Of a stretch of 64,000 nt of DNA, positions 46,943-60,599 are shown one piece after another (position 1 is the first letter of the stretch; each line of letters starts with the position of its first letter). Origin of the DNA: Neurospora crassa OR74A. Taxonomy: Eukaryota; Ascomycota; Sordariomycetes; Sordariales; Sordariaceae. The notes under the pieces are model-generated. The model did no database searches and was not told the DNA's origin. It saw only the letters and a program-made list of their open reading frames with translations. The stretch spans positions 3,162,001 to 3,226,000 of the forward strand of contig NC_026502.1 of the NCBI RefSeq assembly GCF_000182925.2. Reading direction: 5' to 3'. The position numbers and the translations under genes were made by a program.

Positions 46943-48965
46943 TTACGCCAGCCGAACACCAGCTTCCTTGCGCTTCTTACCCTGGTGTGACGCCGCCGTG
47001 CTCATGCCAACGTTCTGACTAGCATCAAGGAAACTCTGCGCCATTTGTTTCTTCTTCGCCTCCTGCTTCTTGAGCATCTTATCCGTCTTACCCTTTCCGC
47101 TGCCTTTACCGTGGAACTGGTGCGACAACTCCTTGAAGGCCTCCTTCTGCCCGAGCTGACGGCCGTCCTCGCCCACATACTTGAGCTCAACAGTGGGTTT
47201 GTACGCTTCCCTGAACAACTGCTCCATGACGCGTGCCTGATGCTGTTCACGGATCGTGTTCTGTTGGCGCTGCCACTCCTCACGCTCGCGGGTCGACATC
47301 CGGTCGAGACGGCCGCTGGCACGATCACGCTCACGCTGGATACGGGTCTCCTCGTCGAACTTCTTCATGAGGCGGGCGAGTTCGGCCTTGAAGTGGGCAC
47401 TTTCGCGGAAGTTCTTGACGAGTTCTCCGCCGCGGGACTCGGCGTCGATGAGGCGGCGGTCTTTGAGCAGGGCGAAGGTTGCGGCCATGCCTTGGGCGAC
47501 AAGCTTTTCTTCTTCGACACCGGTTGTGGGAAGCTCAGCGGTCGGCGATGTGGCCCGCTCAGACTGCCCATCCTTGTCGGCGTCTTCCATTTCCTCGTCT
47601 GATGATTCCTCCTCCATTGCTGTAACCGCTGTCTCTGTCCGTTGCTGAGGCTTTGGCTTTGGTGCCTTCTTCTCCTCTTCGCGCTCTGCGTGAAGAGCAT
47701 CGACGAACTCGCTGATTTCGTCGATAACGATACCTCCAGCCTCGGCGGCTTCCGGCTCGGCTTGGTTCGATTGTTCGCGCAGCTGTTTAGCAAGCTCTTC
47801 GGGTCGCGTCTTTCGCTTCTTCAACGCCGCGGACCTCTGGCGGGCCAAGGATTGTTGCAGATCGTCATCGTCGACAAAGTCTTCGTCAAAGGTCTTCCTC
47901 TTTTTGGTGTACGTCACAGCCTCCGAATCGATGTCCATCTGCTGCTCTGTGTCTGCTGGAGCTTCCGGCTCTCCTGGATATAGCACATCGTCATCGTCTC
48001 GTCGCCTTGTCGACTTGGTCTTCTTCTTTTTCGGCTTCTTGACTTTGACTTCGGAAGCATCCATGTAATCTGATACTGGTGCAGGGGCATCGTCTGTACG
48101 CATAATCATTAGCATGAATCAAATGTATTTGGGGAAGAGGGCATAACATACCGAGCATATCCAGATCAACCGTCTGCCCCTTCCGCTGAACAGGCGCACT
48201 GTCTAGGATGTCGGCCAAAGAATCTGTCGTTGTCGTTGTCCTAATCGTCTGCCCAAGTGTAAAGGCTTTCTTCTTTTTGCCGCTGATCTCCTCGTCGTAC
48301 TGTGAAAGGATCGTTCGTTCGCCCGTCTCGTCGATATCATTGGGGTCGTAAAGCGGCTTCTTCTTCTTGAGGTCGAGTCTTTCGTTCAGCTTCTCTCGCT
48401 CGCGCAATTCAATGTTTTCGAGCTCGTCCCCTTCCTCTTCGGCATCCAGCACGCCAGTATCCTTCAGCGTGAGAACCTGGTCGCCACTCTCGAGAAAAGT
48501 GTCGATATCGTGCGCAACCTTGACACCGGCCAGATCCCTAGCTGTGTGCTCAGCCGCCGCCGCCGCCGCCGCCGCCGCTTCCTTCTCCTCCTCGGCCTTC
48601 TTTGCCGCCTCGATTTTCTTTTGCCGCTTCTTCTGGTTCTTGAGCCAAGCCTTGGCATCGAGCTCGTCGTCTTCCACGTCATCGGCTATGCCCTTGCCGT
48701 CGAGAATAGCGTTGCGCTGGGCCATCTCGCGGGCCTTCTTGATAGCGGCGGCTCTCTCCTCGCGCTTCTTCTTTGCAGCCTCTGCCTCCAGGGCTTTCTT
48801 GTAGTTGTCGTACGATGCGGCTTCGCGGGTCTCGAGGGTGCTGCCCTTGTCCTCGCCTTCGGGAGTGGGTGATCGAGCCTTGGGGGCCTCGCCGGGGACG
48901 GGCAGGGGCTTCATGCCCATTGCCCGTCGCACCTTGTTGAGCTCTTCGATTGACGCGGCGTCCAT
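46943..48965 (-). CDS. snu66: U4/U6.U5 tri-snRNP protein Snu66/SART1
   Basis: Spliceosomal tri-snRNP component. Two exons, complement(join(46943..48093,48152..48965)), 654 aa, 58-nt intron (GTATGT...TACAG) joining LDML to DDAPAP. The start at 48965 (MDAASIEELNKVRRAMGMKP) carries a HIND-type Hub1-binding element near the N terminus; an ATG-less extension upstream was rejected. Other marks are a lysine/glutamate coiled coil with a nine-alanine run (about 165-215), the conserved LKNQKKRQKK and GERTILSQYDEEISGKKKKAFTL segments, acidic patches, and the SART1 C terminus LVAQGMAATFALLKDR and LGQKEAFKELSHQFHGKGSGKGKT. The gene is flanked on its 5' side by a small minus-strand frame at 49299-49703. 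Confidence 0.94.
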
Positions 48966-49298
48966 TGTGAAATCGATTTTTGATGAGGATATGTGATGGT
49001 AGTGAGGTGTCGCAAGTCGGCTAGGGTGCGGTCGTAGGTGCCGAAAGAGAGTCGAAATTCCGGGTCGCGTGTGCGAATGGACGATGCACAATGATCAGAG
49101 TAGTGACCTGGAGGTATGGACCGACAGTGAAGTGAAAGTTGCCAGTGAAATCGCTAGACGTCAGTTGAGGCTGACAGCGAGTGGCAGGCGAACAACAGAA
49201 CTGAAGTCAGTCTGGGCCTGGCCGTAGGTACGTCTAGGTTACTGCAGTGAGGTGGCTGGAGTCATGCGATAAGATAAGGACAACGGGTACCTACCTAC
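48966..49298. other. snu66 promoter region
   Basis: 333 bases between snu66 and the small frame upstream. GGTACCTACCTACC-type repeats at 49287-49300; nothing else seen. Confidence 0.5.
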
Positions 49299-49703
49299 CT
49301 ACGCAGTATGTACTGCGGTTGCGAGCAAAAGTAAAACCCCCTTGTCAGGTATCTTGCACGGACCACCACAACCAGAGCTTCGTGAGCACTGTGTGGTCGA
49401 CGACCTGATCCACGGGTTTAACTTACCCATCTCACCATAGTACGCAGTATCCACCGAAACTTGCAAGGCTGGCTTGGCACCCGATGCACAGACCCCACCT
49501 CCAAAATTTTCGTATATCAAGCGGGACGTCGCGCCCAACTCTTCCTCTTTCTCTTTTTTTCTCTCCTCACGGACCTGTGCCCAGCGCTCCTCTGCCGCCA
49601 GCTCGTGCTTGCACTTGTAGGCAGCTAGGGTTGAGTGCTGAGGCAGTTCGGCAACCAAGGAGCCATCCAGGACTTTACGTTCTTCCATGATGTCAATTTC
49701 CAT
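49299..49703 (-). CDS. possible small K/E-rich hypothetical protein
   Basis: 134-aa frame from ATG 49703 (MEIDIMEERKVLDGSLVAEL) to TAG. Residues 25-55 are a charged helix (HELAAEERWAQVREERKKEK), followed by SRLIYENFGGG. After TAYYGE the frame contains a GTAAGT (49421-49426) that could be a donor; joining it to CACAG ending at 49389 would give LTKLWLWWSVQDT and a stop, but the 38-nt intron would be too short. The end is therefore uncertain. The helix has coding-like composition, but I recognise no family, and it may be a chance frame upstream of snu66. Confidence 0.35.
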   Translation of the reverse strand: MEIDIMEERKVLDGSLVAELPQHSTLAAYKCKHELAAEERWAQVREERKKEKEEELGATSRLIYENFGGGVCASGAKPALQVSVDTAYYGEMGKLNPWIRSSTTQCSRSSGCGGPCKIPDKGVLLLLATAVHTA

Positions 49704-52700
49704 CCGACAGGTCACCAGAAGAACCGAACTCCGGTGTGAACCTCGTTCGCCGCAAGGCTTGAGCTTGGGGAGCGCCGGATGATGTAGGGGAAGTCATATT
49801 CCAATCCGTTCGCCGAGGACGTCGTCCTATGAGGCTGGGGGAAACCATGACAATTGCCACATTTCCTGCCGTAAACACATGTCTTTTGTTTTGATTGCTC
49901 TTTTTGATCAAATGGCGTCTAAAACTTGCCCTTGTGAAGTGATGAGCAGTCGGGATTCGTACCAACATGTCAGATAATAATTCCATGTCCATCACTCTTG
50001 GAATTTTGGCAACAAGTCCAAGCCAGCCCGATCCCCCGCCATTATGCTTTCACAGGCGTAAATCGCTAGAACATGAGATGTTCAAATGTCCGTCTGCTGG
50101 GTTGGCAGCCAATCGTCTGATTTTGACCCTGACTCTCATATGTTTTAGTGAAGTGAGGTGCCCTGTCCTCAAGAAAGGACCGACCTGGTGTTGAGAAGTT
50201 TACCATCTCGAGATAGTTTCTGACCCAGGGTAGCATCGGCTTCCATTGTTCTCATCCGCGTATTGGAAACATCAGGTTCTTCAAAGCTGGGAATTTCCGA
50301 GGTCGCGGCGTCGCCCCATACCACACACTGTTCAACGGCTACCGTGGTTTTGGGAATGGAGTCAAGGCACCTCTCTGTCCAAGTAAAACGCCGAGAGTTG
50401 AAACGTCAAATTCCTCGGTGCAAGTTTTCTTGGTCGGCCTTTTTCGGCGGAATCCCCATGTCAAACGTCCAGTTGCTACTGCACGTCACGCAAATAGTCT
50501 GGGTCCTTTTTCTTCAAGGTGCATCTCTGATAGGCACGTGGGTGATATGATGATGCTTCCAGATCGTTCTTTGCGATCTGAAACTGTGAGACAGCTGTTG
50601 TCCATTAGTGTTCCCCGGCTCAACGGCGGCGTGACGGAAATTCCGTCAAGTTATGCCGGTCTTTGAGAGACCTGGCCATTGACATCGGGGAACAAGTTGT
50701 GGGTCATGGACTGATGCTATTCCCAACCTGTGTAACTGTTGACCCTAACCCGATTTGATTCCATGATGTATGCGTTTCGGCCAAAAGAGGATACATATTC
50801 ATATGTTTTCCACACTTTGTGATGTCTTTCAAAGGCGCTCTGCTTCAAATACGTGATTGGAATATAATGTAGTTGCATAGTCCAGCATGAGAGGAGATGG
50901 TAAAGCCTCACTCCCTCTTCATCTCCAACAAATCCTGCGCAAAGCCACCCCTGTCCTTAGCATAACCGGACTCCTTCCTGTTCCTGACACAACGGCCGCG
51001 AATGCAGATGCAGTCGGCACTCCAACGCAGTCCACCCCCAGATCTCACCCAGCCGCACTCCACGCTAGCCGAGCTGCCGGAGCGGGACCTCCTTTGTGAA
51101 TTTGGGGAACAGGGGTCCTGTCATGTACAGTATCTGCCCGCAGCCAAGAAAGAAGAAAAGTCCGGGGGGAGGTAAGGTTGCTCCGACATGCTTGTCTGCC
51201 CGACTTTGGTGTTCCAGGTTCCCCAACTTCACTTTCTATCCTCGGCATAGCGCCGTCCGCGGCGCTTTTCCATCAGGCTTTTCAAGGCCTTTTCCACGCG
51301 GCCTCGAACGGCCCCAAGCCCTTCCCCCAGACGCCACGGACTGCCCCAAGATCGAGACGGCCCGATTTCGAAGGACCTCCTCGGCGGCGGCAGACCATCA
51401 TTTGTCACAGTTATGTCGGCCGGACGAGTTGACGTATGATGGAGACGCGCAACAATGGGCGTGGGTAGCAGTGATGGCGGAGAGTGAGAGAGACTCATTC
51501 CATCTACAGCGCGAGGGTGATGTGTCCGTGGTTCGTTTCTTTGGCTGGCAAGATTTGCAAGACTAGTGTAGTTAGTAGTGTATCAGTATACCCTCCGCCA
51601 AGCTTAGGACAAGAGATGGTGATGCTAGAACGAGTATTCTCCGACGTGAGCCTCCGACTAAAAGATCGATAGTCGTGACGATGGAGTGAGTACCTAGCGG
51701 GCCGTGATATACACTATGTAGGTATGTTTCTCCCAGTTCCAGACCCTAGGTATGACAAAGTTGGCTTCACAAAGTACAAAGCGCATCACATTGCCATGTG
51801 TGCAGGTGTCAAAAGGGAAGGGCGGAAAAGTCACGAGGTTTCATGGTGTTCCCATGACACTCAGAGGTCACGGTACAGTATAGTTCCCCGCATTACGGGG
51901 GTTTCTCCGCCATTACGAGATTATGGGGAAACCAAACCAAACTTCAGGCGCCCGGGCCAAACAAAAGGGAAGAGGATGTAACCTCTGCCCCATACTTACT
52001 GTGTATGTACCCACCCGAACGCCGCTTCCATTCCAGATCCCAGGCTGCATGGAGTGCGCCGTGTGCAGATTTCACATGAAAGCTGAGGCAAGTCAACGAA
52101 AGTGACCTAAATATGCGCCATCCACTCATTTCCTTCACCATGAACACACCGACATGACGGCAGTGACACTGACGCCTGCCCATCGATGGCAGCCACCATT
52201 CATTTCTCGATGCGACGGTAAACGACGCCCGCGGCGAGATTAGGTCATTGCCGAACGGATTGAAGCTCTCTCCATCTTGGATCCATTCCCGGCCAATCCC
52301 GTCTCGGCCAACCACACTGTCCACTCGCCCAGGTCAGCAGCTCAGGACTCTCTCCTGGTTTGGTACCGCTTAGTGTAGAGCATACCGCTCTCAGTCCCCA
52401 TAGACCAACCATAACACCGCACGTTCTCTTTCACTCAAGATGCTTATCATGTCCCCTCTTTCTGCTCCAATGATTCGGACTGGTCGAATACCAATGAGAC
52501 AAGCGAGAGCGCAGTGCGAGCAAGCGTTCCTGCAGATAGAGCAGTGGGACTGCCGCGCCACAAAGGAAGAGGATCGTGACGTGACGTGACCAGTGACCAG
52601 AAAGCAGAAGATCCAAAAGAGTCAAAAGGACCGAGCCTCACCTACAGTAATGGCCCGGATGGCACTCAAGACCGTCCTCTCGGCCCTTTCTCCAACTCTT

Positions 52701-53121
52701 CTCCTTCCATAATTCACCTAGGTACATACACGGCCTACGCTTCCGCCTCATCCCATCCCATCCCATCCCATCCCATCCCATCGACGACTCTAACCCGCCC
52801 GCGAGTGCAACCTCGTCCACGAACGGACACCCCGGCTCTCCTCCGAAGCCCTTGCAAGTGGAAGCTGAGGTTGCCGAACTTAGACGACCAGGGTTCACCA
52901 GCCGGACCGCAACTCGAACGTCAGAATACAGGCCTCAGCCTCCAAAGGGGGTTAACGCCAAGCGAGAGCAAGACAAGATCGTCGCCCATCAATATCCTGG
53001 ACAAGACAACATGGACGCAATATATAACCTCAAGCAAGTCCTCCTCAGCAACCATGATTTCACCACCAGCCTGGTCTCCAACGCAACAGACTTCTCGACA
53101 AGTCCCTTGACCTACTTCGCC
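49704..53121. other. 3.4-kb upstream region of gla-1
   Basis: No supported gene. A 156-codon plus-strand frame at 51096-51566 is P/R-rich and unconvincing. A (CCCAT)n tract lies at about 52754-52781, with an ACCTAGGT palindrome at 52716-52723. Glucoamylase genes are usually starch-induced and glucose-repressed; control sites cannot be assigned by eye. Confidence 0.55.
52754..52781. repeat. (CCCAT)n microsatellite
   Basis: Five to six tandem CCCAT units in the gla-1 upstream region, about 340 bases before the start codon. Confidence 0.85.
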
Positions 53122-55064
<1,943 letters not shown>

Positions 55065-55650
55065 ATCGCTTGCTTCGTACTAGGTAGTAAGTAGTGATTG
55101 GGAAAAGGAAATGAGAGAACGGGAACGGGAACGGGAACGGGAATTTGTGATTACAAAGTGTAAAATTAATAGGCCCGGGATTTTGGTTAGATGCATAAGG
55201 GGGCAGGGGGGCTAGGAAACGGAAGGTTGCATATCAACCGAGGAAGAATGGGAAGAAAGGGAAGAAAGACAGAAAGAAGGAACAACAGGACTTCATTCTC
55301 TCACATCGACATGAGCTACCTGGGCATCAGCTACCTGGGCATCTTGATTTCCTTTTTAGAAGATTGTTTTGTATCCTTTTTTCTTCCTCCCTTTTCTTTT
55401 CTTGTCCGTCTCTTACACCTACCTATTTTTAGCCAAAGTCCACACACACACAAACTTTTTGTTAGATATTCTCTGTATCAAAATTGACAAGTTTCAATGT
55501 TATACAGTACCTTGCCAAGTTTAATACACATTCAAATCAATCAACCACACACACACAAGTTTTATTGTGCAGAAATGGAGTGAAGAAGAAACATGTTTGG
55601 GATTATGATGACAAGCTTCTCAACAAAATTTCAACGAGTTAAGCTTCAAA
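55065..55650. other. 3' region of gla-1 and tRNA upstream region
   Basis: (GAACGG)n repeat at about 55117-55142 and AC-rich stretches near 55442 and 55550. No gene supported. Confidence 0.6.
55117..55142. repeat. (GAACGG)4 hexamer repeat
   Basis: Four tandem GAACGG units just after the gla-1 stop. Confidence 0.85.
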
Positions 55651-55722
55651 GGTCCGCTGGCTCAATGGCAGAGCGTCTGACTACGAATCAGGAGGTTCCA
55701 GGTTCGACCCCTGGGTGGATCG
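55651..55722 (+). tRNA. tRNA-Arg (anticodon ACG)
   Basis: 72-nt cloverleaf. The acceptor stem GGTCCGC/GTGGATC pairs over seven positions with two G-U. D arm GCTC-AATGGCA-GAGC. Anticodon stem TCTGA/TCAGG with loop CTACGAA (ACG at 55683-55685). T arm CCAGG-TTCGACC-CCTGG. Pol III boxes: A box TGGCTCAATGG and B box GGTTCGACCCC (55701-55711). No intron. Inosine at the first position would read CGU, CGC and CGA. Confidence 0.95.
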
Positions 55723-55756
55723 AGTTGCAAATTGGTACTTTGAGTACCAAAGTTCC

Positions 55757-55767
55757 TTTTTTTTTTT
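55757..55767 (+). terminator. Pol III terminator of tRNA-Arg
   Basis: T11 run, 34 bases after the tRNA and the first run of at least four T. A short inverted repeat (ACTTTG...CAAAGT) lies between tRNA and terminator. Confidence 0.75.
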
Positions 55768-56449
55768 CGTTTGGCTCTCTGCTTTTCGACAGTTCACTGA
55801 GTCATGTGCAAGACACCCCTGATCGGGTACGTACTGAACTGCTTTTGGTGCAGTGCAATGGTTCTCGAGTGCAAGGGATGAAAGGAAGATATGTCTTGGT
55901 TGTTGGAGTCAACAATTTGAAAGAGTTAGGTAGCCAGTAGCATGCCTGGTAAATAGGTAGTTCGGTATATCTGAAGTATGCCCAAAATCGTTTTTATATC
56001 CTTTTGCCCGCTTGCCCATTCCCTTTCACAAGCAACGCTTTAGTTGCCGTGGTATATATGCTTGGTCAAAACAAAACCCTAAAAACCAGAGAGGAGGTCA
56101 TTATATAATACATGAGATTGTAAAGAGACCTGTGAACGCCGTTTTTTGTTCCTGCGCGCGGGGGAAGCGGGCATATGTTGCATACAATTCGTTTTGTGTT
56201 GGATGTTGTACACGGGGCTTATTACAGTCGAGCCCCTTTTTCCTCTTTATATCTTCTTTTTTCGGTTTCCCTGGCTATATCTTGAGCCCCATATATTGAA
56301 CATTCCTTTCTTCAGGGGCTTGTTCTCATGTCGTGTCATGACATGACATCTCAGGGTATCCTGCCCTGCTAAGCCCTGCCCCGCTAAGCCCATGCCAAGA
56401 ATCTCTCCGTAGCCCTTTTCCGGTTGTTGGATGAAACAGAAAGAGACAT
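55768..56449. other. intergenic region
   Basis: Between tRNA-Arg and the 3' end of mge1. No gene supported; TCATGTCGTGTCATGACATGACAT near 56327 is a small palindromic stretch. Confidence 0.55.
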
Positions 56450-57245
56450 TTATTTGTTCTTGACGACGCCGACCTGGGCAGGGCGAAGGACGCGGCCGTT
56501 GAGCTTGAAGCCCTTCTGCTGGACGTGGAAGACGACGTTGTGCTCCTTGTCGGGCATGGGCGCCATGAAGGTGGCCTCGTGCTCGTTGGGGTTGAAGACC
56601 TCACCCTCAGGTTCGATGCGCTCAAGACCGTGCTTCTTGAGGGTCGAAAGGAGGATGCTCTCGGTCATCTTGAGACCCTCGTAGAGGTTGACGAGGTCCT
56701 TGAGGTGCTCAGACTGCTCCTCCGACTTGAGCTTGTCCTGAGGAACCACGCTCAAGGCGCGCTCGAAGTTGTCGACGCTTTCAACGAGGTCCTTGGCGAA
56801 CTTTTGAATGGCAAAGTCCTTGGCCTGCTTGACGTCGCGGGCGGTGCGCTCCTGGAGGTTGCGGAAGTCGGCGACGGTGCGAAGGCACTTGTCCTGTAGA
56901 GAGGGGCATCCCGTGTAAGTGACTTGTCCATCATGGCTGTATGTGCATATGCTTTGAAGCTCAAGAACCAACCTTCCACTCGCGGGCCTCGGCGTCCTTG
57001 GCCTCGAGCTGCTTCTTGAGGGCAGCAACTTCATCGGTCTCACCCTCCTTCTGCTCGGCGCCCTCGTCGGCCTTCTTCTCACCCTCAGCCTCGGCGCTGT
57101 ACCACCGGGCGGCGGAGCGCAGCTGGGGAGCAGCTGTCCGGGCAGCTTGCATCTGGAAGATCTGGGAAGCAATAGGGCGCTGGGCGGCAACGCGGGCGCC
57201 GGAGCAGAGGGCTCTGGAAGAGCGGGTGAGGGCTGTTCGTAGCAT
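56450..57245 (-). CDS. mge1: mitochondrial GrpE nucleotide-exchange factor
   Basis: Matrix co-chaperone that exchanges nucleotide on mitochondrial Hsp70 during protein import and folding. Two exons, complement(join(56450..56893,56973..57245)), 238 aa, 79-nt intron with a GTTGGT donor. The start MLRTALTRSSRALCSGARVAAQRP is an arginine/serine-rich presequence; the mature part begins near RWYSAEAEGEKK. A coiled coil (EVAALKKQLEAKDAEAREWKDKCLRTVADFRNLQER) leads to the GrpE head: FAIQKFAKDLVESVDNFERAL, then MTESILLSTLKKHGLERIEPEGEVFNPNEHEA and the end GRVLRPAQVGVVKNK. Length and motif order match fungal Mge1. It is divergent to rpb3, with 806 bases between the starts. Confidence 0.95.
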
Positions 57246-58051
57246 GTTGGCTGGGTATCTGGATGTGACGGGTGGTGAGATGTGGCGATGTCAGAGACAG
57301 GGAAGCGTCGCGTGTTGAGAGAGGCACTTTCTCAGAAATTTTGAGACAGCTGCGCTAGCACGGGACGGAGACGGCATGGACGGGCGGCGGGTTGGGCGGC
57401 CAACAGGGGCCTTCGCAGTGTCTCCCACAGTGGGATGGTGGGAGGGTGGGTGCTGCTGCTGCATCAATCCTGTCGGCCGGCTGGGCGGGAGCGAACCGAA
57501 AAGCGGGTCATGAACGGACCGCCCAAAATCGACGAATTGCCTGCCGGACCATCGAGTTTTGCTCAAATCGACAATTGGAGCTTCGACACCTCAGCGCCCC
57601 GGGTGTGCCTGGCGGGGCTCTTTTGTGCGGGGGAGTCGAGATGGACCTGGCTGCTCCTACCTACTCTGTTAAAGACACGCCGTGGAGTTAGCCAACGCCA
57701 GGTCATGTGAAGATAAGGCCAGCTTAATCCTGGTCACTTTGTCTGCCCGCTGCGGCCTCAGCCAGAGGCAAGATTGGCGACTGGCCGCACTCAGTCCTAC
57801 CATAGGTGGTGGCGCCTCCGAACCTCGACCCGTCAACGCGCCGGAAACCGAAATCAGTCCGCAACTTGCATTTCGCATCAACCGGCCCTCAACAAAGGCC
57901 ACCTCAACCGCAACTCACCCTGCCTCGAACCACAACTTCCTGAACCGTTTCTCCCCCCGCATCCAAATTTTATCATACACCACAAAACGTACCATCGAGA
58001 ACTGCCGACTGTAGCGAGAACAACTGACCGACCGCCGGTCAACACGCAAAG
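57246..58051. other. divergent promoter region of mge1 and rpb3
   Basis: 806 bases shared by two divergent housekeeping genes; CT/CCACAA-rich near the rpb3 start. No gene supported. Confidence 0.6.
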
Positions 58052-59218
58052 ATGGATTACGATCCGATGGTGATGGACGACGCCGAGTCCCTGGGACCGG
58101 TCGTCAAGATCTCACAAGTATGTTCTGTGTGCTCTTGCTCACAGCAATTGCGCTCAGCTGCTCGTTCATCGTTCTAAACCATCATTCTAGGCGGACAACA
58201 CCCGAGTCAAGTTTGAGCTCTCCAACACCGAGCTCAGCTTCGCCAACTCCCTTCGTCGCGTCATGCTTGCCGAGATTCCCACGATTGCCATCGATCTAGT
58301 CGAGATCGAGGCCAACAGCTCCGTTTTGGCCGACGAATTCATTGCCCACCGCCTGGGCCTGATTCCACTCAACGCCGAAGGTATCGAGCAGCTTCTGTAT
58401 TCTAGGGACTGCGACTGCGACGAATACTGCGAGCATTGCAGTGTGACCCTCAACCTTCACGCCAAGTGCACTGGCGACGACATCATGCAAGTCTGTGCCC
58501 GCGATCTTGTTCCAGTCGGCGATCGCGTCAACCAAGTTCTCGGCTCGCCTATCATCAATGATCCTGAAGGCCAAGGTCCCCTCATCCTCAAGCTTCGTCA
58601 CGGTCAGGAGATCAAGCTCCAATGCATCGCGAAGAAGGGTATTGCAAAGGAGCATTCCAAATGGGCCCCAAGTGCCGCCATCGGCTTCGAGTACGATCCT
58701 CACAACAAGCTGCACCACCTCGACTTGTGGTATGAGCAGGATCCTAAGAAGGAGTGGTAAGTACATTCCATCATCTTCACTTTTTCCAATTCCCTTTGAT
58801 GTGACCGATGTCTCACCATTTTGTTTTTCTCTCCAGGCCTCCTTCGGAGTACGCCGACTGGGAGGAGCCTCCCCAGGAGGGCGAACCGTTCGATTACGAT
58901 GCCGTACCACAACGCTTCTACTACAACGTCGAAACCGCCGGTCCTATTCCCCCTGATGCTATTGTCACTGAAGGCATCAAGGTCATCCAGCAGAAGTTGG
59001 CTGGTCTGATCCACGAACTTACCGAAAGCGATGGTGGTGAGAACGGATACAACGGACCGCGCAGCCCAGGCTACAACGAAGGTGGCGACAACTGGAACGA
59101 CCAAGGATCGTTTACGCCATATGGAAACGGAGGAAACCAGAGCTCTTGGGGAGGTCAGGGAGGTACCACGCCCTACGGAGCGACTCCCTACGGAGGCGGC
59201 CAAAACCCTTGGTCTTGA
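58052..59218 (+). CDS. rpb3: RNA polymerase II subunit Rpb3
   Basis: Alpha-like assembly subunit of Pol II that pairs with Rpb11. Three exons, join(58052..58117,58191..58756,58837..59218), 337 aa. Introns of 73 and 80 nt join exactly at KISQ|ADNT and KKEW|PPSEY (Trp codon split). Marks: [50 protein letters not shown], here seen in pieces over residues 33-82; the zinc loop [10 protein letters not shown] with Cys96, 98, 102 and 105; and the C-terminal domain [28 protein letters not shown]. The tail is rich in G, N and Y ([17 protein letters not shown]), a fungal extension. First ATG chosen as start. Confidence 0.97.
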
Positions 59219-60374
59219 GCATCATATGCTTACAGTTTACGATTTGCGACGTCAATTACTCCTCCTGATGGCTTGCGAGGTCATTGCGCCTGTCTTTTCC
59301 GGGAGGTTTTGGGTATCTGCGGTATCTTTGCGGCGCGAGTTCGAGCTGCGCACTTCGATTAACAACACAACACTTTTACCATTCAAACAAGATTGAGATT
59401 CGCATTCCTATACACACACTCGCGCCATCACCACCAGCTCAGCATCTACTTAGTAATCGTGGCGCCTCCGTCTCTTACTGCGGGGACCGTAACTCAACCA
59501 CACTTTGTGGCTGAGGCCCACGGAACGGATCAGGGCCAAATATCGGACTTTTGGCGCTAGGCACGAGCCGCCACGTCAAGGTCAATTTTGGGGGAAACTG
59601 GGAAAAGGAACTTTGGGAGCTGGATCTTGACATTAGGGGAGAGGAGAGAGGCGCATTCTGAAGGGATTCAAGTCAGGGCGAGAGGAACCAGAGCATATCT
59701 TATTTGAGCGTCCCTCGTCCAGACACCACATATACTAGGCAGCGGAACGAGGACAGCTCTCTCTGTTATTGGCACCCTGCAAATGATCTATCGCACAATT
59801 GCGAGGTATAGACAAAAGGTGAATATAGTTACCATGGTCTGGCGACTACATAGGGGACCAAAATACCCAAAAAAAACATTCATAAACGGTTCGAAAGTGC
59901 GAGGTTCATAAAAAATCAAGATGCCATTCTCGCCGGTTGCTGGAGTCTAGTAAGCACTTGCTGCTCTGGTCTATTTGCTTTACACAACTCTGCAGGAAAC
60001 ACCAAACTCCCAGGGTAAGACTACATAAAGCCAAAACACCATCGAAATGACAGCCCTACCGCCGCTTCAATGCCTGACGGATGAGGGAACATCTAACAAA
60101 GGAAACCTATGAACAAGAAAACATGAGGTATCGCCATCTAGGTCCTGACAGAAAGACCACCACTCGGCCTCTAAAATGCAGATTTCCTCTATACAAATCC
60201 GGCCATTATGTCCCCACCCACAAACTTTTTGATTGAAATGCATTTGAAAACCCGCTGTTGCTGCTGCTAGTCCGTCTAAGAAGCAGACTCCCAAGACTGG
60301 ACATGGGAGGAAAGGTGAAGAAAGAAAGAGAGATTAGAAAAGGTAGGTAGCCAGGAAGAGGAGCAAATGACAAC
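59219..60374. other. convergent intergenic region
   Basis: 3' regions of rpb3 and the dicarboxylate carrier. No gene supported. Confidence 0.6.
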
Positions 60375-60537
60375 TCATTCCTCAATGCCCTTGACCTTCT
60401 TGTACATCTTCCGATGGCCCTCCAAGAAGATGAAGGTGCAAATCGTTTGTCTGTCCGCGTCAATACCTCGTTAGCACAATCATATCCATGAAACTTTCGC
60501 GGAAGACCACATCCATAAAGGCAAAGGAAAAAAAGAG

Positions 60538-60599
<62 letters not shown>

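Noticed and set aside
51096-51566. 156-codon frame upstream of gla-1
   Set aside because: P/R-rich, no domain, and overlapping frames in other phases are equally long.
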